From contig NC_134934.1 in the NCBI RefSeq assembly GCF_051020765.1, positions 3,968,001-4,032,000 of the forward strand: 64,000 nt of DNA, written 5' to 3'. The translations under genes were made by a program, and so were the position numbers. The notes below the pieces were generated by a model, which was not told where the DNA came from, made no database searches, and saw only the letters and a program-made list of their open reading frames with translations. This document shows positions 1 to 11,800 of this stretch, in pieces (position 1 is the first letter of the stretch; every line of letters starts with the position of its first letter). Source of the stretch: Lasioglossum baleicum (lineage: Eukaryota; Arthropoda; Insecta; Hymenoptera; Halictidae).

Positions 1-2879
1 TCTAAAGCATCCCGACGTCCCTCCAGACACAAAGAAGAAGCCGCGAGCAAGACGGAGGCAACAGACGAAGAAAAAGGGACCACGAGACTATCCCGCGTCC
101 CCGAGTCTCGTTACGGAACCGTCGCGGAGAATATTCTTTTGTGCGAGCTCTCGGCTTCGTTAAAATTAAATATCGATTTTGCTTCCAGGGCATTTTATGC
201 CCGGCCGCCATCCGCGATCCCGGGGCTCTCGCGATTTCTAAGGGCGCTGCTGCGTCTCTCTCTCTCTTTCTCTCTCTGTTATGTTGATTTTCTTCTTCTT
301 TTTTTTTTGCCTTTGCTTCCGGACCGAATATGGACGATAAGGATCCCGCTCCGCTCGCGAGAGAACTTTAAGACTTTTTCGCGTCGCGACCGACCCGCCC
401 GTTAACATACCTCCTACACAGCGGAACCGGTCTCGTTAAAAGTTCCCTCCGCGCAAGAATGCCGCTGCCATTTAACGAGATGCTTTCGAGTGAGCTCGTT
501 AATCCCGATGATACTTCCGGTCGACGTGTGCCGAAACGTTGCCAGACTAATTGTGCGAAACGTTAAAACCGCGGGTGCAATGAGCATTCGGGAGAACGTG
601 GGCAAGGTAAAAGCGTAAAGATTTTTAACGCTATTTCTACCAAAAGGTATCGAAAGACGCCTTTTCAAATCTTAAATGGAGATTATTAAAAAATATATTT
701 CTTTCAATGTGCACGGTGATCGGGAGCTGGTGGTACAACCGAAGAGAGGGTGAAAAAATGTCTATTCGCGATCAGTTTTTAGAACCGGCGCGTTAGAAAA
801 ACATTGAATGTTCAGCACACATGTTCGAACAACTCGGGATGCGAGAAGTATTTGCAGACAGGTAAAAGCGTCCACCGCTTTAAACTTGAAGACAAGGTAG
901 AAGCCCTCGATACGTTCGGTTTTTGCCTTCATCTGGGATTTTCTCGTGAAAGCGTCGCGTCGGAAAAACATTTAATACTCGGCGCAATGTTCGAGCATCT
1001 CGGAGACGTAATAAGTGATCGCAAAAAAAGAGTGTTTTCGAGGCGGGCGGAATCGATGAGCGATTAGAAGAGCCTTCAGCCGTTCGCCGACGTAACGTCT
1101 GCAGCCGCGGTGACCCAGAAAACGGATACTCCGGCAGGATGGATGGTGAAATATTAAAACCGTTCGCTCCAGTTTCTTTTTTCTCCGGGCAGGAAGCAGA
1201 GGAATGACGATGCAAAAATGTGTTCTCCTTGCGGCGCGGCTTTTGTCCCCGGGCCGGGTGTGCCTCTGTTGCCCTTGCAGTGGGTCAAGAAGATGCGGAA
1301 GGTCGGATAAGCCGGATAAGACACGGATAAGAGGTGCTTCGGACGCCACCACCACCGAGAAGAGAGAGGCTATCCGTCTCGTCTTGCGACCACTCCGCTG
1401 TAGCAACGTCCGATCGAAGCGAGACGGTGCATAGTAATTGATCATCGTGCTTGACACCGTTAACAGTCCGCGGACAGGATCCGATACCAGCCGCGAATTA
1501 GGTCTTCTCTTTTTTTCGACGAGCACTTAATTATCGGACTGAGCTGGACCACTCTCTGTTCGAGGCGAGCCGAGCGGATCGATCCCGATTATCCGCCTTT
1601 GCTCCCCTGGATGTTCCGTTCTATTAGGTAATTCTGTGACGTCGTTTTTCAACGCTCGAAATGTTCAATTCTAATATCAACGGAGGATTTAGTAGGAAAT
1701 TTAATCTATTGAAAAATTCAAAAACACGTATATGTTTATGGAATTATTAGATCAAGTATACATTTTTGTAGGACATGACTATAAGATATAAATCGTCGTT
1801 TCCATTCTGAAAACTTCGGCCTCGTTTAGAGCTTTCAATTTTTCAATATCGGACGTTATTCCACTCGAAACACATTTCCCCTGTTCGTCACAGATATTTT
1901 TAACGGTGTGTTTGACAGTATTGTTTTTTTCTTTTTTCTTGTTTTTATTCATTCGGCCCGCAATTCTAGAAATAACCTCGTTGTGACTCATTCTTAAGGC
2001 TTGTTTGAGATCGAAAATGTCGTTCTAAATGCTTTGGGTGCACAGTTTACATTGACGAGAGTATTTTTAAAGGTGCAGGGAGAAGTTTCTGTGAAAGCAT
2101 AGTCTGGATAAAATATTGCATATACGTGCAACGCAAGAGAAACCACATAATTCATGGCATGACCTAATACTTCCGTGAGTAACCAACGTTTCGGTCTATC
2201 GGATTCGAAGGAACAAGAGAATCTACCGTAATGAAATCCGATCGAATAGAACCAATGAAAACGGAGAATGCTACGGCCGCATTCAGTCTACCACGAACAT
2301 ATACTGTCTTTCCCTTTTCTCTGATTAATTCGGACGTTCGGATTTTATCTGAATTGGCAGGCTCAGCAGGAATTAGATATTCGATACCATGGTGATTCCA
2401 TGATCAAACGTCATCTATGGGAAGCTATGAGGGAATTGGTTATCGTGCGCGAGGGAACTCGTGGGCTGACTACTCACTGTCTGATTCTACTGTGCTGCTT
2501 TTCCTCTCTGTCCCCTAGTCAAGTTTTGACTATATCAAAAAATTCATTGTTTATATTTTTATATTGTATTGACACTCCAACAATACGTCTTCATTCATTG
2601 ATATTCTACTCCTGCATACAAGAGAATATGATTGGAATATCCTTAATGAGTTTCTTTCCAGCTTCTTGACGTTCTGTTATTTCCATCATAATCGGGCGTA
2701 ACACCACCGAAAGAAAAAAATTGCACAAACTTGTAAAAACGAATGTTTCATTAAAAAAAATATATAAAAAAGCTTTTTAAAACCCGCGCTTATATTAAAA
2801 TGCACTAAAAAGGAGAAAATAATTTTTTCCCTGGTTATCCTAAAAATTTAATATAAATTTAAATAAAATCGTGACATTA
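1..2879. other. Noncoding DNA, no gene recognised
   Basis: This stretch has a short CT microsatellite at about 255-278. The open frames on both strands are short, overlap each other and show no recognisable domain. A 70-codon minus-strand frame at 1779-1991 has a natural-looking helical C terminus but no family resemblance. If the PLEKHH-like gene continues leftward, this is intron or further downstream. Confidence 0.5.
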
Positions 2880-2964
2880 GTGACGATAAAAATAAAAGCG
2901 TGGAGCGCCCACGAAGATTACGTCAATATAATTTAGCACTCCACGCTTTTATTTTTATAGTCAC
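2880..2964. mobile_element. 85-bp fold-back element (MITE-like)
   Basis: Arms 2880-2905 and 2939-2964 are inverted copies matching at 25 of 26 positions, beginning GTGACGATAAAAATAAAAGC and ending GTGGAG, around a 33-base spacer. It looks like a palindromic non-autonomous DNA transposon or its end. No target-site duplication could be made out in the AT-rich flanks. Confidence 0.65.
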
Positions 2965-3067
2965 TTTTATTTTCTACTTTTCAGTCATTTTTAAATGGAA
3001 CGCAAGATATAGTAATACTGGTATGAAATAGTAAGATATGGAAATACGCAAGATAGTATGAGGGGAT

Positions 3068-3099
3068 GACTCCAAGAGACGACGTCTCTTGATGGAGTC
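3068..3099. repeat. Imperfect hairpin near the fold-back element
   Basis: GACTCC and GGAGTC enclose AAGAGACG and CGTCTCTT, with a single-base loop and a three-base bulge. It lies about 100 bases from the fold-back element and may belong to the same insertion. Confidence 0.5.
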
Positions 3100-4617
3100 C
3101 GAAATTGTCTGAAATGGAACTGAATGAACGGAACACTACAACCGAAGTGGGCCAGTGAAGTGGGGATGAGTCGGAACGCGATGACGTACTACTGAGCGTT
3201 GCGCGACGAGGTCTCCTAGGCGCACAATTTTTTTTAATATTGTATTTTCATTCAGTTCTGAGCTATGTTTAAATTTTCAAGTCTCTAGCTCATCGGGAAG
3301 TGGTTTAAAATTGGATTACAAGATCTGACGCATACAACGATACGGCATGCTAATATAAGCGTGGTAAAAATGTTCAAACGAGTGGCATTCAACTGGTAGA
3401 ACAAGAAACCTTCTCGATTATAACAAACAGATTTTCGTACAGACATAAAACCTGTAATAGTACAAAGTGCTTTTATTCCACATTCAGGGATTTCGTCACA
3501 TTCTCACAAACACGGTATATCCATCGCAGCTTTGGATTTTCCAACGGCGAATTTCGAAACACGAACAACATGCATAAAAGAGAAATGCAATGTACAGAAG
3601 TGCATTAAAATTCGCGGTTGAATAATAAATTGCAGCGGGCGGGAACGAGTCGGACGAAAACGCCATCAAAAGCAGGGCGATTGCTGGTGGGGAGGTGCTC
3701 GGCGACATTCTCCATTAGACACGCACGAAATTAATAAATAATGTCGGTCCACTTTATTGCGGGGTTTTCACGAATCACGCGGAGCTACGGGGGAGAGCGA
3801 GAGAGGGAGAGGGAAAGAGAGTACGCTTGTAATATCTTGCCGTGTTCCCCTCGGAACGGCTTAACCCCCAAGGCGACGAGGGCGAAACTTTCACGGACCC
3901 CTGTCGCGTTTTCTTCGCGCTGTTTCGCTCTCTCGTGAAACCAGCGGCGAATCTATTGACCGGTCTCGGAGAGAGAAAGAGAGAGAAGAGAGAGTCGACC
4001 TTAATAATTTACCTGGGCGAAACGCGGCGTTTTGTGAAATTAGTTTTGTTGCGCCATTTGACGTCCGACTGCGCTCTCGAACGCGACTCGCACCGCTCTG
4101 CCTCGCGTTGCCTCGCGTTCGTGCGCTCACCCTCTCGGCTCGGTCCCCTCGCTAACTCGCGTTGCTAATTCCTCGGTTACAGTCAAGCAAAGATTTCGTG
4201 TCGGCACTTTGCACGACTCCGTTTTGTTTCGGCGGAGCTAACGAATTTCTTGACGCTCTTGAAGAGCACTGAGAGAATTTCGGTCTAACCCTTCATATTG
4301 TATATTTCCCTTCCCAGACGAAGTTTCACTAGTAGATTGTGGATCTTTGTGCGTTTATAGGTCATGGAAGTCTAGTGGAATTGTCGGGAGCGCGAAGTGG
4401 CTGAATTAAATTTCGGGGTACCTTTTGTTCACAGGAAATGATGATAGAACATTGAATCTCTCGAGGAGATAATAAGAGCTGTGGAATTTCGAGCGTGTTG
4501 CCGCATGCTTCAAATTGATGAAGTAATCCTAAAAGGATTTTAGTGCATGGCTCTTTGTTTTCGAGAAATTAATCATACAGAATGACTGGCGTCCCTGTTC
4601 AAGGAGAATTAAACGTA

Positions 4618-4637
4618 CCGTTTAACCGGTTAAACGG
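4618..4637. promoter_or_regulatory. Perfect 20-bp palindrome with a Grainyhead-type core
   Basis: CCGTTTAACCGGTTAAACGG is fully symmetric. Its centre AACCGGTT is the consensus dimer site of Grainyhead/CP2 factors, known to mark epithelial enhancers in insects. Occupancy and target are inference; if this is an intron of the PLEKHH-like gene, that gene is the nearest candidate. Confidence 0.4.
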
Positions 4638-7600
4638 AATTAATTGCATTATGTAAACTGCGTATGTAAATTGTAGCCGATGCATAACTGGATCAATCTG
4701 TCGAATCACATTTCGGGAACATTCCGTACAGAATTATTTGAAGAAATATTTGAGACTGTGAAACTGGGAATTTCGTATGAATATTTCGAGTGCATTTGTT
4801 GAGAAACGATAAGGACAGGCCGTCGTCACAGCGATCCAGGGATTTTCGAGCATACATTTTTGTTCTGAAAGCCAACAGAGAAAAAGGGAACGCGTATCCT
4901 CGGTGATGGATGCAACGCGTTCCACGATACAGAAACCGTATCGTCCATCGCGATGCAAGCCTCTGATGCGCAGTATGCTCTGCGGATACCATCTCTGCCC
5001 TTTGTTCAACGCAACCCGAACGGTTTTACTCTCCTTTGAATTTCCGCGTCCCATGAGCCCGACTTCTGCGAGACTTTTGCAAAAAGGGACCTGGATATTC
5101 ACTAGCTCCCACTCGGAACTGTCCTCAATATACAGACTGTCCTAAAAATGTATTTCCTAAGAAGGGGCGATTCCTGGCGTCGTTTCAAGTCACTTTTTTC
5201 TTTGCGAAAATCTTCTCCCTGGCTTTGTTAAAGAATTATTAGGGATTGAGGGAAGAGTAGAATTGTATATGGTTATTATTTTGCTGCAGTTTATTAATAA
5301 AACATTTCAGCAAGGAAGGCAAGTTAACGAAACAATTGTGCTGGTAATGAGAGCGTAGCCTGCCAGTTTCCGTTGTAAATGCATAAAATTCGCACTCTAA
5401 TTACCACATGTATTTCACAATACGCAAAATTACAGTCCGCATAAACAGGCCGGAGCTGTACAAAAATATGAACGATGTCGAAGGGTTAATCACCGCATTG
5501 TGGGCCAGAAACGTGCGCAGAATCTACTCGAAAAGTCCGCTCGCGATTCCGGAGCCGGAAGAAGAGCGTATCGCGCGCGGGAAAGCGCGGCTGGCTGCTC
5601 GTTAAGCGCTCGACGGGAGACAGAAAACAGAGGGTTGCCCAGCTTGTGCAATATGTAACCGTCTCGGGGACCGGGACAGTCCAATAAAACCGAGGTTTTC
5701 CCTTGGCCGTTCTTCTTTTTTCATCCCGGTCCTTCGGACAAATGGATCCGGGCGAGCGAGTGCTGGCGCGTCTCAGCGCGGCCTGCCAATCGCAGTCGGC
5801 TCCGTCAAAAACGCGCGCGGAACGCACCGGAGCTCTCCGATGAAGTTGCCGGAGAAGTAACAGCTGCCGCGAGGAGAAGAACTATCTCGTAACGAGTTCG
5901 CGACACGTGCATCGAACTGTTTCCTCCACTGGGGAAACCGGTGCGCCGAAGAGCCGAACGACTCTTCCTCGTGAACGCTAACCCAGTTTCCGTGACGAAC
6001 GACGACCGGCTCGGATCATCGGGCCTTCGCTTCCGGGGACGAGAGTATGTTTGCATTACACGCCTGTCACACCTGGTCGTGTTTACCTCCGGAAAATTGT
6101 CCGGGCTACCGTCGGCGTATGGTGAGCATTGTTATCCCGTCACCGTTTCGCGCAGGGGTTTTCGCAAAAGCACATGCAGCCGTCTTATAATTGATGGCAA
6201 ATGCCCATAATTTTTTCAGTTTCCTGGTACTTTTTTTTATGTAGAATAGCAAAGAGAATCGAGAATGCGCAAACAAAAATGTAGGTATCCATTTAGAAAA
6301 ATGTCAATGATCTTCGTATGACCGCTACGCCTCCAGCTAGGGAAGACCGATTGACACCAGCTTGTAGCACTTTAGAAGCCGTTCATCTCTTTCCCTCTAA
6401 CATTTTTTCCTAACTTTAAGACAAAGATATAGCTTGTTACAATTGCGTGAATCACCCTCCCTGTATATTTAAAGCTGAGAGAATTCGAACCGAGAGAAAC
6501 GATGCAGCGAGAGGGACTGCGCTGAACTTGAAGCTACTGTAAGACTCGAGACAAGGTTACTATTGTGTAATAAGTACCGAAGACCTTGTCATATAAGCGA
6601 CACTTTTCCTCTGTACGTCGTTGAGATCTAATAAATCGATCCAGCATCGCCAATCCTATTCCCTCGAGCTTATACAAGGAAAAGCACGGACTGATCTTTA
6701 TTCTTTCAAGGCTACTTCAAGGTCACTTGAGGTTTTTTAAATTGAACACAATAATTTTTAAATTAAATTACCATATTTTTGTTTCGGTATTATGAAAGTA
6801 TAGAAAAAAAACAAGTTCAGCCTTCGAAATAACCTTGATATAATACCGTGTGCCTACCTTTGCTAAAAGAAGAATAGAATTCTATTAATTGTTAATTTAT
6901 TCAGCATTAATTACGGTTAATTTATTAACTAAGGAAGAAAAATAGACTCACGTCTGAAGAAGACTATGCAAGTACCATAATTGCCCGAAGCCTTTCAAAA
7001 CTCGATCTCCAGTTTCTCGGTGAAACCGCAGTCTCGCCGCGCGTTGCAACTTCCTTCAGTCCTTTAGCAGGATCGATCCGGCTCGGAAGCCAGCGATTAC
7101 ATTTTAATAAGAGGAGCCGATGGACTCGGAATCCTTTCCGAATATAACAATACCGCCTTTTGTCTTGCCTCTTCCCGTCCCTTTGTTCCCTGTCGCGCAC
7201 TTAGAAGGAACGTCGGGCATCGGTATCTTCCGTTCCTCCTCGCGACTCGGGATCCGTCGCGGATCAGCGTCTTTCCCGGTGAGGAACTTTCCATCCGGAC
7301 AAATTTCGCGACTAATAATCCCGCGACGGATCCGAGAAGGAAAACTCTCCCGTGGGCTTCTCGTCGGGAGAAACAATTCCTTGGGAAGAAACCCGGAACG
7401 CGGCGGGTGCGGGTTGTCGTTCGGATAAAGCCCCCGCGTTCCTCTGTTTTACTCTGTGAAACTTGCAGGAACGGGTCTGCGCCCCGCTTTTCCTTTTTCG
7501 CTAGCTCCATCCGCGTGATCGATCGCGGTCGTTTCGCTTTCCTCGAACGTTACTCTTGTTCTTCGTCTCCTCGTCGCTTGGGAAACGGATTCGGACTCGA

Positions 7601-8604
7601 ATCCGAACTCGCCTACGCGAACGGTTCTGCCCGTTCTCGGGCTATCAACCCTTTCACGGCGACGAGGTATCGCGGCAAATGCTCGACGATGAATGTAGAC
7701 GCTGTAGCTGCAGGCTTGCTGTTCATCGGAAAATTCGCTTCAAAGGATATGCGCGATTTTAAATACGCTTCTGGTGCAGCGCAAGTCTTTATTTGCTCTT
7801 TTCAATCTCTGCAACGAGCGAAATAACGATGGAGAAACAATTCCGAATAGTCTTCGGATCCACTGTTTGATTCTGTACGAAATAAAGCTATTAGTAAAAG
7901 AGGAGCAACGACAAAAGAGAAATAAATCTCTGTGAAATCATGTCTGGAATTCGCTGTTTGATCCTCTACTCCACGGAATAAAGTAACGGATTCAGCGAAA
8001 GAGAGGCAACGATAAAAGAGAAATAATTTCACGTATGAAGATTTCTTTCCCGTTGTATCCAGAGGATTTAATTGTCAGATTTCGCGTTTCACCGTGTTAT
8101 TCTCGGGTCCGCGCGCGTCTCTCGCTGTGTGCCCGTCGATGTGCCTATTTCCCTCGAATTTCCCGGCGTAAAAAGGCCGGAGCTTGATCGTCTGTGCGGT
8201 AATTGAAAAGGTCTTGGGGAAAGGGTTAATTCGATAAACGTTCGAGGTATCCGCGTGTACCGTAAGAACGACGGACGGCGGGTTTCCTCGTCGGTAACAG
8301 GTGACTTTTCATTAGGGCGCCGATGTTCTCGGACGCTTTGCTCCGCGGGTCGGACAAAGCAGACCCGAGCACAGCAGGGCAGAGCACGGAACAGAGTGGA
8401 ACAGAGTCGCGTAGAACAGAGTAATGGAAAAGAGGAGAGAGACGCGGACCCGTGAACTTTTCGACGGGGAGGACGTGGAAATAAAAAGATCGCGGCCGTG
8501 ATTAAAAGCCCTTGGGCAACAATTGATTTTTCCCCCGTGCCGGTTACGGGGGCTCGCGCGTACAAGCCCCGACACAAACCCCTCTCTCCCTCTTTCTTTT
8601 CCTC

Positions 8605-8890
8605 TTTTTACAAGCTCACTCTCCTCGCCAGCTGTCTCTCTCGTTAACTGGTGTATCTCTCTTTGTCAGCTGTCTATATCTTTTTACAAGCTCGCTCTTC
8701 TCACTGGCTGCCTCTCTCTCTCTTTTCACAAGCTCATTCTCCCCGCCAGCTCTCTCTCTCTCTTTTTTAACTGGTGTATGTCTCTTTGTCAGTTGTCTAT
8801 ATCTTTTTACAAGCTCGCTCTCTTTACTCGGTGTCTCTCTCTTTTACAAGCTCGCACTCTTCACCAGGTGTCCCTCTCTGTTTACCTAGT
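8605..8890. repeat. CT-rich minisatellite with a higher-order ~118-bp duplication
   Basis: Units of roughly 40 bases start with TTTTACAAGCTCGCTCT followed by a (CT)n tail. The segment from 8605 is repeated from about 8722, including GTTAACTGGTGTAT-like and GTCAGCTGTCTATATC-like blocks, so a compound unit has itself been duplicated. At least five basic units are visible. Confidence 0.8.
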
Positions 8891-11800
8891 GCGTTTCCCA
8901 CTTTTCACGTAGTATGTCTCTCCCTTTTTGCCGGGTCTCTCGGCGGGTTTGTCCTGCGGGTTCGCGCGAATATCGACGAGACGAGCGCCGCGCACCCCGG
9001 TTCGAATTTGCCCGTCGCCGATCCACGTCCGCGAATTTAAACGATTTTACTCGATACCGTTGCCAGCTGGAGACGGACGTGCGCGGAATAAAGCCGGCAA
9101 TTTTTCCGCGATCGAGCGAGTTGTGCGAGCAAGCGAGGAGGAAACCAGCGAGGAAACGAGCGAGCCTCCCGACGAGAGAACTTCCGTGCGGCATATTTGT
9201 TTCCCCGGCGAGGCGCGGAGGCCCGGCTGGCTCTCTGCAGCCCGCACCGTGCAGCACGGTGCACCACCGTTCGATAAATACCGACGTCCTCGGGAAATTC
9301 GCGTGTCTGCCGAACCAGCACGAGTATCTTCTACTTAGGCATCGCCCAGACCCAGAGCCGGCACCGATCTCCACGGTATTTACGCGGGAACCCGACCGTG
9401 AACTCGACACTGAATTTCCTAAGAGAACTCGCGCGGAAATCATACACGATGCATAACATCTGCTCACCTGGCAGAATGTTTTATTATTTCTGTGCGAGTT
9501 CTCTTATATTTGCTCGCGAAATGCTGATGAAAATCATTTTTCTTTTAGAAATGAAGACGACCTCCAATTTTTTTTTTTAATGGGAAGCGTGTGACAGAAC
9601 GAATTCATCGCACACGACATAATGGCCTTCGAGGTCACACAGATCAGATGCCAATGTGTTTACTTCTTCCTGTTTCATTTGTTCCTAATGTTTCGAACAT
9701 GAACACCCTGTATAGAAAGGACGAAACAGAGGAATACAGTATAAAAAAAGAACGGTCCCGTAGGAAAGTGCAAACGCGTTCCGACGTCTCGCTGAGCGCA
9801 GAAAGCTGCAGTTCATAATTCACGCGTAGCATCTTTCGCGCCCTATCGAAGTTGTCCATCTATAATCCAATTTTCCGAGTATCGATAGTCACCCCGAGCG
9901 AGACTCGATTAGTCGTAAGCACAGGATACCGACCGGTGAAGCTACTTTCCAAGGATTTATCTATTAATAGGTTCGGGATAGAACGGGAGAGGATATCGCC
10001 TCGTCGAGACAATAACGACGTCGCGCCGGCAATCCTTGTAACGTATCGAGACACGATATCGCGATATCAATTCTTCCCGTTTCGCACAGTTACTGTCGTA
10101 ATCGTATTCGCGACAATACGTTCCCGGTGCCTTTGCAGGCCATCTGGTATCGATGGCTCGATGGTTCGATCAGCTATCGGCTCTATTCGATGGCCGGGAT
10201 ATAAACCTAACGGACGGTGTATACATATAGCCGACGCGGCGCACGCGGCTAAAACGAAAGAGAGGGGGAGAGAAAAAAAAATCGCCGATCGATTCTGCGA
10301 CCGGCGCGACGCGCGAGCTTAATACGACTACTCGTGACAGCTTTTACGAGGACCAGGTCGATCGCCGACTGTTGTTGCCTCTCGTCGTCGAAGGCGGAAC
10401 GCGAATAGACAATTGCCTCGGTATCGAATCGCGTTTCCCTCTGCCCATGCCTGCCCGTAAAAACTTGCAAATTCGAACGGGGCGACGCGTTAGGAGGTCG
10501 TTGCGAATACGGCCCGCGACCATAAATGCGTCCGCGAGGATACTGGAGGTTCCAACACCCCCGACCATCGAGGCGTTTTCAACGTTTTTCAGGTTTTCAG
10601 GCAAATCGAAGAGCTTTCGTCGATGGTCGAATTTTCTCTGTATTCTTCCGCCATACTGTTCGTCGAGCATCATCCTTTGTTAATCCCTCCCTCATCTCTG
10701 GCTGTTCTTCGTGTCCATCTACCACATTTTTCGCCAATCAAAATTAATTTACCAATATAATTACAAAATGAGAAGGTGAATTACAAAACAATTGAAGAAG
10801 ATAACAGAAGCTACAGCGATTCGTTATCCATAAAATATTCGTGAACCTTCAGCCCCAATTCTCAACCACCAAAAGCGACCAGGATTTTTCCAACGTTTTC
10901 GAGGATGCAGTGTCCCGGGTGTACTTTTGTCCATTTGGAAAACAACGCTGCGAAAAATTCTTTTCCACGGTGGGTTCTCTGTACCGGGAGATGAAAAAGG
11001 GCCGGGAGAGTTGAGCGCGAGCGGTCGCATCGGCGCGGTGCGTTGTAGTCCTTCGGCCGTTCTGCGAGAGATCTCGTTACCGTTCCCGTGCGAGCCAGGA
11101 GCAATTTGCTGCCTGTTGAATCGCGGGCCGGGTGTCGGGAGGACGTACGGCGAGAGAACCCTTGCACAAAGAATCCGCTCGTAAAGGGGCCGAGTTTCGA
11201 GAGAGGGCAGGAGGTTCGGCCCGTTACACACGAGCTTTATCGTACGTCTGGTCAAATGAGCCCTTCGTGTGCTCGTCGTCCCTGGACTGTGAAAGCGTTC
11301 CAACCCCACGCGCTGGGAACGCTTTCTTCGAGATTTACGCGCGTCCCGCAGAGAAGTTCTCTCTCTCTCTCTCTCAAACTCAAACCGGATCCCGGATCCA
11401 GAAAATCGGTCGGAGGAACGCCACACTGAGAAGTCACAGTTCTCTAGGTGGAGGGGCTAAGGGCGCGCCGGATTATTCCTCGGTGCTTACACAAGGCAGT
11501 TTCAACCCCCGAAAACGACCCGACGCCACTCGAAAGACGTATATAGGGTCGCGACGGGGGTGGAAGTTTTATTCCGGCGAGGTGAAACGACTCCTTGAAT
11601 GTTCTCCGTTCATCTGAATTTGATATGTTCCCATCTTCGAGCGTGGAGGGTGCGGGACCTTCAACTGGTACGATGAATCTTTCGATTCTTGATCACTCAG
11701 TTCGTCATCCAGTTAATTCCAACATTACTAAATCAATTTTTAGGTGATTCCATGTTCGTATACATGAAACAGCTAGGGCTCGCTTCGAATTTTGTTTCTG

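Larger units (their letters stand above)
2965..8604. other. Noncoding DNA with repeat-end motifs
   Basis: No gene recognised. It holds GA-rich low complexity at 3790-3821 and 3970-3995, a CpG-rich patch around 4050-4160, and repeat relics with the ...CAGACTGTCCTAAAAATG... type end at about 5128-5250 and an inverted CACCCTCCCTGTATAT end at about 6453-6469. Frames of 70-140 codons here overlap on opposite strands and look like products of GC-rich DNA. Confidence 0.45.

Noticed and set aside
8886..9467. 193-codon minus and 180-codon plus frames
   Set aside because: They overlap each other in CpG-rich DNA, are Arg/Ser-rich on both strands and have no domain or splice context.
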